Shown here: piece by piece, positions 59,658 through 64,000 of the stretch
Layout of the letters: each line of letters opens with the position of its first letter
How positions within the stretch are numbered: position 1 is the stretch's first letter
Assembly: GCF_002813375.1 (NCBI RefSeq)
Contig: NZ_PHUJ01000003.1
Coordinates: 3,472,001 to 3,536,000 of the forward strand
Source: Pseudonocardia alni
Lineage (GTDB): Bacteria; Actinomycetota; Actinomycetes; Mycobacteriales; Pseudonocardiaceae
Direction of reading: 5' to 3'
DNA length: 64,000 nucleotides
The notes under the pieces: model-generated
The model's database searches: none
What the model was told of the DNA's origin: nothing
What the model saw: the letters and a program-made list of their open reading frames with translations, nothing else
Position numbers and translations under genes: made by a program

Positions 59658-60914
59658 ATGGGCGAGAGCACGAGCCGCGTGGCCTACATGCGCCGCTGTG
59701 ACTCCGGCGACCGATGGCCCGGACAGGGACGCCGGATGCCGAGGGCCCAGTCGTCGTGCGTGGTGGACCTCCTGCTGGCGGCCCGTCGCCTCCTCGACGA
59801 CAGCCGCCTCCCGCACCCCGAGCACGTCGTCGACCTCGGGTCGGCCCGCGCGGTGCTGCGGTCGGTGTGGGCCGAGGCCATGTCCTCGCTCGGCTCCGGC
59901 ACGGCACCGTCGCCGGAGCTGGTGAGCATGCTCGGCGAGGTCAAGGAGATCGACGAGCAGCTCCTGCTCGACCAGCTCGCCCATCAGGACCGCGCCCTGC
60001 AGCGCGTCCGCGCCGCGCTCGCGCAGCTCGGCGAGGCCCGCACCAGTACCGCCCTGCTCGACACGGCGGCCTCGACCGCCTGCGGCCTCGGCTTCGACCG
60101 CTCGATCGTCTCGCGTGTGGCGGACTCCCTCTGGATCCCCGAGCGCGTGCACGTGGAGCGCGACCCCGCCTGGGCCGAGGAGATCCTCGCGATGGGCCGC
60201 ACCCACCCGCAGACCCTCGACGGCCGGATCGTCGAGTCCGAGATGGTCCGCCGGCGCACCTCCCTGCTGGTCGACGAGGTGCAGGAGCGCCCAGGGGTCA
60301 ACCGGCCGATCGCCGACGCCTCGATGTCGCGCAGCTACTGCGCCGCGCCCATCGTGGTGCACGGCGTCGTCGCCGGGTTCGTGCACGCCGACTGCTACTA
60401 CCAGCAGCGCAACGTCGACCCGCTCGACCGCCAGCTGCTCACCCTCTACGCCCAGGGGCTCGGCCAGGCTCTGTCCCGCACGATGGTCCTCGACGAGATG
60501 GACCAGATCCGGGCCGATGTCGACCGGCTCGCCCGCCGCGTCACCGACGCCCGCGAGGGCGACCTCGGCGACGGCTGGTGGGGCCACGGCGAGAACGGCC
60601 GGGTCACCGAGGGCGCCCCGGTGGCGCACACCGGCCCGCAGCGCAGTGTCGTCGACGGCTTCCTGCGCTCCGCGCCGGTCGACCCGTCGCTCACCCGCCG
60701 CGAGGTCGAGGTCCTGCGGCTGATGGCCACCGGCGACACCAACGCCCGCATCGCCGGCCGCCTGGTGATCTCCGAGGGCACGGTGAAGTCGCACGTCAAG
60801 CACATCCTGCGCAAGCTCGGCGCGGCCAACCGGGCCGAGGCCGTCTCGCACTGGCTGCGTGCCGAGCACGATCGCTCCGGGCGGGCCGCCGCCGGTCCGG
60901 CCGGATACCGGTGA
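59658..60914 (+). CDS. LuxR/NarL-type regulator with GAF-like sensor
   Basis: 418 aa. Residues ~100-330 form a GAF-like region (LLDTAASTACGLGFDRSIVSRVADSLWIPE ... SYCAAPIVVHGVVAGFVHADCYYQ); residues ~350-410 are the LuxR-type HTH DPSLTRREVEVLRLMATGDTNARIAGRLVISEGTVKSHVKHILRKLGAAN. ATG 59658 has GAGGAGGAA at 6 nt. No receiver domain. Overlaps the HAAS-like gene by 4 bp; the operon goes on to the yrbE permeases, so it is a candidate mce regulator. Confidence 0.85.
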   Translation: MGESTSRVAYMRRCDSGDRWPGQGRRMPRAQSSCVVDLLLAARRLLDDSRLPHPEHVVDLGSARAVLRSVWAEAMSSLGSGTAPSPELVSMLGEVKEIDEQLLLDQLAHQDRALQRVRAALAQLGEARTSTALLDTAASTACGLGFDRSIVSRVADSLWIPERVHVERDPAWAEEILAMGRTHPQTLDGRIVESEMVRRRTSLLVDEVQERPGVNRPIADASMSRSYCAAPIVVHGVVAGFVHADCYYQQRNVDPLDRQLLTLYAQGLGQALSRTMVLDEMDQIRADVDRLARRVTDAREGDLGDGWWGHGENGRVTEGAPVAHTGPQRSVVDGFLRSAPVDPSLTRREVEVLRLMATGDTNARIAGRLVISEGTVKSHVKHILRKLGAANRAEAVSHWLRAEHDRSGRAAAGPAGYR

Positions 60915-61510
60915 CCGCCGGCGCCCGGGTGTCGCGGGGCGCGCTGCCCACCCCCCTGCGGGAGTACCTGCACCGGCTCGACGTCGCCGCCCGGCACCTG
61001 TCGTCCACCGCCCGCCAGGACCTGCGTTCGCACGTCTGGAGCGAGGTGGCACGCACCGCCGGTCCCGCCCCGACGGAGGACCGGCTCGTCCGCGCCCTCG
61101 ACCGCCTCGGCCCGCCCGCGGCCCTCGTTCCCACCCCCGTGGGGGGTACCTCCCCAGTACCCCGCGACCCCGTGGTGGTGCACCTGCTCGGCTGTTCCCT
61201 GCTGACCGCGGGGGTGACCGGGCTGATCGGGCTGGTGCGGGTCTGGCGTGCGCCGACCTGGCCGGTCCGCGACGCACTGACCGCCACCGTCCTGGTGGTG
61301 GCCGGCGCCGTCGCGCTTCCCCTGCTGACCGGCGTCCAGCCGGTGGCCGGGGCACTGCTCGGCGGCCTCGGGGCGGGAGCCCTGTCGGCCGCGCTCGTCC
61401 TCGGTGCGGTGCTGCTGATCCAGCGCCGGGCCCAGCGCAGGGCACTTTCCACGGAGCACGCCGCAGAGCCGGTCGCCGGCACCACCGATACCCCCCCAGG
61501 GGGAGGGTGA
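60911..61510 (+). CDS. HAAS/DUF1700-like membrane protein
   Basis: 199 aa. Cytosolic LREYLHRLDVAARHLSSTARQDLRSHVWSEVARTAG (residues ~15-55), the HAAS helical pattern, then three or four helices (LLGCSLLTAGVTGLIGLV, ALTATVLVVAGAVALPLL, GALLGGLGAGALSAALVLGAVLL). GTG 60911 overlaps the LuxR gene by 4 bp. May modulate the regulator; no evidence beyond coupling. Confidence 0.7.
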   Translation: MTAGARVSRGALPTPLREYLHRLDVAARHLSSTARQDLRSHVWSEVARTAGPAPTEDRLVRALDRLGPPAALVPTPVGGTSPVPRDPVVVHLLGCSLLTAGVTGLIGLVRVWRAPTWPVRDALTATVLVVAGAVALPLLTGVQPVAGALLGGLGAGALSAALVLGAVLLIQRRAQRRALSTEHAAEPVAGTTDTPPGGG

Positions 61511-61606
61511 TCCGCCCCCCACGGGAGGTGTGACCCCCTCTCCGGCGGAGCGACACTTCCGGTCGGTGGACCCGGACTGTTTCCGGCCCGCACTCGAAGG
61601 AGAGTT

Positions 61607-62476
61607 ATGACCACGCCTGGGACCCTCACCCAGACGCCCGACGAGACCGTCGAGGTACCGCGCAGGACGGCGGGTCCCGGCGGGTCGGGCGTACTCAGGA
61701 AGGTCGCCGACCCGTTCGTGATGGCCGGCGAGATGTGGCAGCTGATGGTCAAGGTGTTCGTCCTTGCCGTCCGCAAGCCCGTCGGCTTCTGGGCCGACAC
61801 CCGGGACCAGTGCTTCGACATCCTCAAGCTCACCTGGCTCCCGATGTCCCTCGCGGCGTTCGGGTTCGGGTTCGGTGCCCCCGGCCTGACCGGTGGGGCG
61901 ATCTTCTACACCTTCGGCATCCCCTACCGGCTCGGGGCGTTCTTCGAGTTCGCGTCGGTCCGTGAGTTCGCCCCGTTCATCAACGGGATGGTCGTCGCGG
62001 GTGTCGTCGGCACGGCCATCACCGCCGACCTCGGCGCCCGCCGCATCCGCGACGAGATCGACGCCATGGAGGTCCTCGGCGTCGACCCGATCCGGACGCT
62101 GGTGCTGCCGCGGGTGCTGGCCTGCACGATCATGACCGCCGTCCTGGACATCCTGGCGCTGGTCGTCGGCCTGGTCAGCGGCTACGTCGCGGCCGGCCCG
62201 ATCTTCGACGCCAGCTACGCCGGCTACTACGGCTCCCTCTTCGACCTGCTCAACACGGTCGACCTCTGGGGCAGCGTCGCGAAGTGCGCCCTCTACGGCC
62301 TGATCATCGGTGTCGTCTGCTGCTACATCGGTCTCAACGCCAAGGGCGGACCGATCGGCGTGGGCAAGGCGGTCAACCAGGCGGTCGTCATCTCGTTCGC
62401 CGGCGTCTGGGTCATCAACTTCGTGTTCACGCTGACCATGCTCGGCCTGAACCCGCAGATGAGCGTCTACAAGTAG
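61607..62476 (+). CDS. YrbE/MlaE-type permease A of an Mce importer
   Basis: 289 aa. MlaE-fold permease: PFVMAGEMWQLMVKVFVLAVRKP, the EFAPFINGMVVAGVVGTAITADLGARRIRDEIDAMEVLGVDPIRTLVLPRVLA coupling region, and VVCCYIGLNAKGGPIGVGKAVNQAVV. Forms the membrane channel for lipid/sterol uptake with YrbE-B, the Mkl ATPase and Mce proteins. AAGGAGAG ribosome-binding site before ATG 61607. Confidence 0.92.
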   Translation: MTTPGTLTQTPDETVEVPRRTAGPGGSGVLRKVADPFVMAGEMWQLMVKVFVLAVRKPVGFWADTRDQCFDILKLTWLPMSLAAFGFGFGAPGLTGGAIFYTFGIPYRLGAFFEFASVREFAPFINGMVVAGVVGTAITADLGARRIRDEIDAMEVLGVDPIRTLVLPRVLACTIMTAVLDILALVVGLVSGYVAAGPIFDASYAGYYGSLFDLLNTVDLWGSVAKCALYGLIIGVVCCYIGLNAKGGPIGVGKAVNQAVVISFAGVWVINFVFTLTMLGLNPQMSVYK

Positions 62477-62488
62477 GGAGGAGGGGAC

Positions 62489-63370
62489 ATGACACAGCTC
62501 GACGACCGTGGCTCCGGCCGCGGACCCGAGGAGCCCGAGCTCCGGGCACCCGAGAAGCAGGGCGTGGACGTCAGCTTCTCCTCCATCACGGGAAAGCTGA
62601 AGACCGGCCTGAACGAGGCCGGTGACATCGGCCGGTTCACCGCCGACGTCGTCCGGGACTTCCCGGACATGTTCCGCCGCTACGTGCCCGAGGTGTTCCG
62701 CCAGGCGGGCATTCTGATCTTCAGCTCCGCGCTGATCATCTGGTTCATGATGTTCATCATGGGCGGGCAGTGCGGCCTGGAGGCCAGCTACACGCTCAAG
62801 CAGATCGGCGCCCCGCTGTACTCCGCGGTGTTCGACGCCTACTGCGGACTGCGCGAGCTGTCGCCGTACATGTGGGGCTGGATCCTCGCGGCCAAGGTCG
62901 GCTGCGGCTACGTCGCCGAGATCGGTTCCATGCGGATCTCCGACGAGATCGACGCCATGGAGGTCATGGGCATCAAGTCCAAGTCCTTCCTGGTCGGGAC
63001 CCGGATCGCGGCCACCGTGATCGCCGTGCCGTTCATGTACTTCGTCGGTCTGGCCATCCTCTACCTGGCCATGTACCTGGTCACGGTGGTGAACCTGGGC
63101 GGCGTCTCACCCGGCGGGTTCCTGTACCTGTTCTGGCTCTACCAGAGCCCCTACGACATGATCGCCGCCCTCACCAAGGTCATGGTCGAGTCCATCGTGA
63201 TCGTCGGGGTGGGCCTCTACTACGGCTACAACGCCACCGGTGGCCCGGTCGGCGTGGGCCGCGCCACCGCCAAGTCGATGATCATCAACCTGGTGCTGAT
63301 CTCCGCGATCGGCGCGATCGGCACCCTGGCCTTCTGGGGGCTCGACACGAACTCCCCGATCGCCAACTGA
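62489..63370 (+). CDS. YrbE/MlaE-type permease B of an Mce importer
   Basis: 293 aa. Same fold as its neighbour: RYVPEVFRQAGILIFSSALIIWFMMFIMGGQCGLEASY, GSMRISDEIDAMEVMGIKSKSFLVGTRIA and VGVGLYYGYNATGGPVGVGRATAKSM. ATG 62489 with GGGAGGAGGGG upstream, 12 bp after permease A. Hydrophilic N-terminus of ~45 residues. The expected mce genes and ATPase follow, the ATPase after a 320-bp gap. Confidence 0.92.
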   Translation: MTQLDDRGSGRGPEEPELRAPEKQGVDVSFSSITGKLKTGLNEAGDIGRFTADVVRDFPDMFRRYVPEVFRQAGILIFSSALIIWFMMFIMGGQCGLEASYTLKQIGAPLYSAVFDAYCGLRELSPYMWGWILAAKVGCGYVAEIGSMRISDEIDAMEVMGIKSKSFLVGTRIAATVIAVPFMYFVGLAILYLAMYLVTVVNLGGVSPGGFLYLFWLYQSPYDMIAALTKVMVESIVIVGVGLYYGYNATGGPVGVGRATAKSMIINLVLISAIGAIGTLAFWGLDTNSPIAN

Positions 63371-63374
63371 GTCC

Positions 63375-63429
63375 CTCCGGGGCCCGCGCCGCCACATCCC
63401 CTGCGGCCGGGCCCCGGAGTCCCGCACTC
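63375..63429 (+). terminator. hairpin 1 between permease B and ATPase
   Basis: CTCCGGGGCCCG (63375-63386) and its perfect complement CGGGCCCCGGAG (63418-63429), loop 31 nt. Confidence 0.5.
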
Positions 63430-63596
63430 CGACGACATCCCCGCCCCCGACGAAGACCCCCCCACCACGGCCCGGCCCTCCCCAGCCGGCCACGGACCGG
63501 ACGTCGCTCCCCCGCCCGGTCCATCGCACCGCGCCCGCTCCCCGGATCGCAGTGCTCGTTCCCCGTACCACCGCAGGACGCGTACGCCGCGTCCAC

Positions 63597-63620
63597 GGTC
63601 CCCGGAAGCCTCCGGGGACC
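63597..63620 (+). terminator. hairpin 2: GGTCCCCGGA-AGCC-TCCGGGGACC
   Basis: 10-bp perfect stem, 4-nt loop. Strongest terminator-like structure in the gap. Confidence 0.55.
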
Positions 63621-63640
63621 GCTCCCGCAGCACGTGATCC

Positions 63641-63668
63641 GCGTGCCGGCTCCCCCGCGCCGGCACGC
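63641..63668 (+). terminator. hairpin 3: GCGTGCCGGC ... GCCGGCACGC
   Basis: 10-bp perfect stem with 8-nt loop, 22 bp before ATPase start 63691. May be a terminator or affect the mkl ribosome-binding site. The remaining stretch 63430-63596 is C-rich and has no gene. Confidence 0.5.
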
Positions 63669-63690
63669 GCCAGGTCGTCCAGGAGGATCA

Positions 63691-64000
63691 GTGACCTCGC
63701 CGAACCAGCCGCGGCACACGCCATCGGGCTCCGAGTACCCCACCCAGCAGATTCCACCCGTCCACGACGGGGGGACCCAGGCCACGGCCACCCGTGGCCC
63801 CGGCTGGTCGACCGAGACCCGGGAGTTCCGGTACGGGACAGACCCGATCCTGCAGGTCGAGGGGCTCGCCAAGTCGTTCGGCAGCACCCAGATCCTGAAG
63901 AACATCAACTTCAACTTCCAGCACGACGCCATCACCACCGTGCTGGGCCCGTCCGGTACCGGTAAGTCGGTGCTGATCAAGCACCTGGTCGGCCTGCTCG
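63691..64000 (+). CDS. Mkl/MlaF-type ABC ATPase, 5' part (runs out of window)
   Basis: 103 codons seen. A ~50-residue polar N-terminal extension precedes ILQVEGLAKSFGSTQILKN, then Walker A GPSGTGKSVLIKHLVGLL. The GPSGTGKSVLIKH spelling is typical of Mkl, the ATPase that energises Mce lipid import. GTG 63691 with AGGAGGATCA upstream. Confidence 0.9.
   Translation, partial: MTSPNQPRHTPSGSEYPTQQIPPVHDGGTQATATRGPGWSTETREFRYGTDPILQVEGLAKSFGSTQILKNINFNFQHDAITTVLGPSGTGKSVLIKHLVGLL

Overview
The window is very GC-rich (most coding lines are well above 70% G+C, GTG starts are common, wobble positions are almost all G/C). It carries arabinogalactan genes (glfT1, glfT2, an Emb arabinosyltransferase, dprE1, dprE2, gtrA), a proteasome activator ending in GQYL, mycothiol-era DinB-type genes and an mce/yrbE locus. 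This points to a cell-wall-arabinogalactan actinomycete of the Pseudonocardiaceae, most like Pseudonocardia; the genus is inference.

Layout. (1) 1-20,735 is a cell-envelope region: the 5' part of glfT2, an Emb-type arabinosyltransferase, a divergent acyltransferase with a long disordered tail, a methyltransferase-like protein, a nitroreductase, dprE2-dprE1, a polytopic GT-C-like protein, a DUF1707 protein, an ABC exporter operon with its own winged-helix regulator, gtrA, a lone endonuclease-fold gene bracketed by repeats, then glfT1-wzt-wzm (galactan export) and bpa. The wzm-wzt-glfT1-bpa neighbourhood follows the M. tuberculosis Rv3780-Rv3783 block, and the hisC2-like gene at 42,969 recalls Rv3772. 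(2) 20,760-27,277 holds housekeeping and regulatory genes: quinone oxidoreductase, GNAT, hydrolase/TetR pair, zinc metallopeptidase, AraC, and a methyltransferase with a His/Gly-rich tract. (3) 27,301-29,932 is a small genomic island at a tRNA-Ser(TGA) gene: the 3' 52 bp of the tRNA are duplicated 2.5 kb downstream, and between the copies lie a TetR regulator, an SDR and an HbpS-like gene of visibly lower GC, with no integrase. (4) 29,945-38,026 is a run of small single-domain proteins, one frameshifted oxygenase, an M18 aminopeptidase, a GMC oxidoreductase/SRPBCC/GNAT operon whose GNAT carries a three-fold 33-bp in-frame repeat. (5) 38,053-48,605: M3 peptidase, GH16 hydrolase, atypical response regulator, hisC2-like aminotransferase, a dienelactone-hydrolase homologue lacking catalytic residues, TetR/aldo-keto reductase pair and acetoacetyl-CoA synthetase. 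(6) 48,705-53,549: two tRNAs, CsbD, an endonuclease/exonuclease/phosphatase lipoprotein, a decayed protein-kinase gene, AraC and acyl-CoA dehydrogenase. (7) 53,767-58,539: SorC regulator and cupin, then davA-davB (lysine to 5-aminovalerate) and an SDR. (8) 59,658-64,000: LuxR regulator, HAAS-like membrane protein, yrbE-type permeases A and B and the start of the Mkl-type ATPase of an Mce lipid importer.

Regulation seen directly: many genes start 6-7 nt after a TANNNT-like -10 hexamer (leaderless transcription), divergent regulator/target pairs contain clear palindromes, and convergent gene ends are separated by strong GC-rich hairpins. No CRISPR array, complete insertion sequence, rRNA or replication origin was seen.
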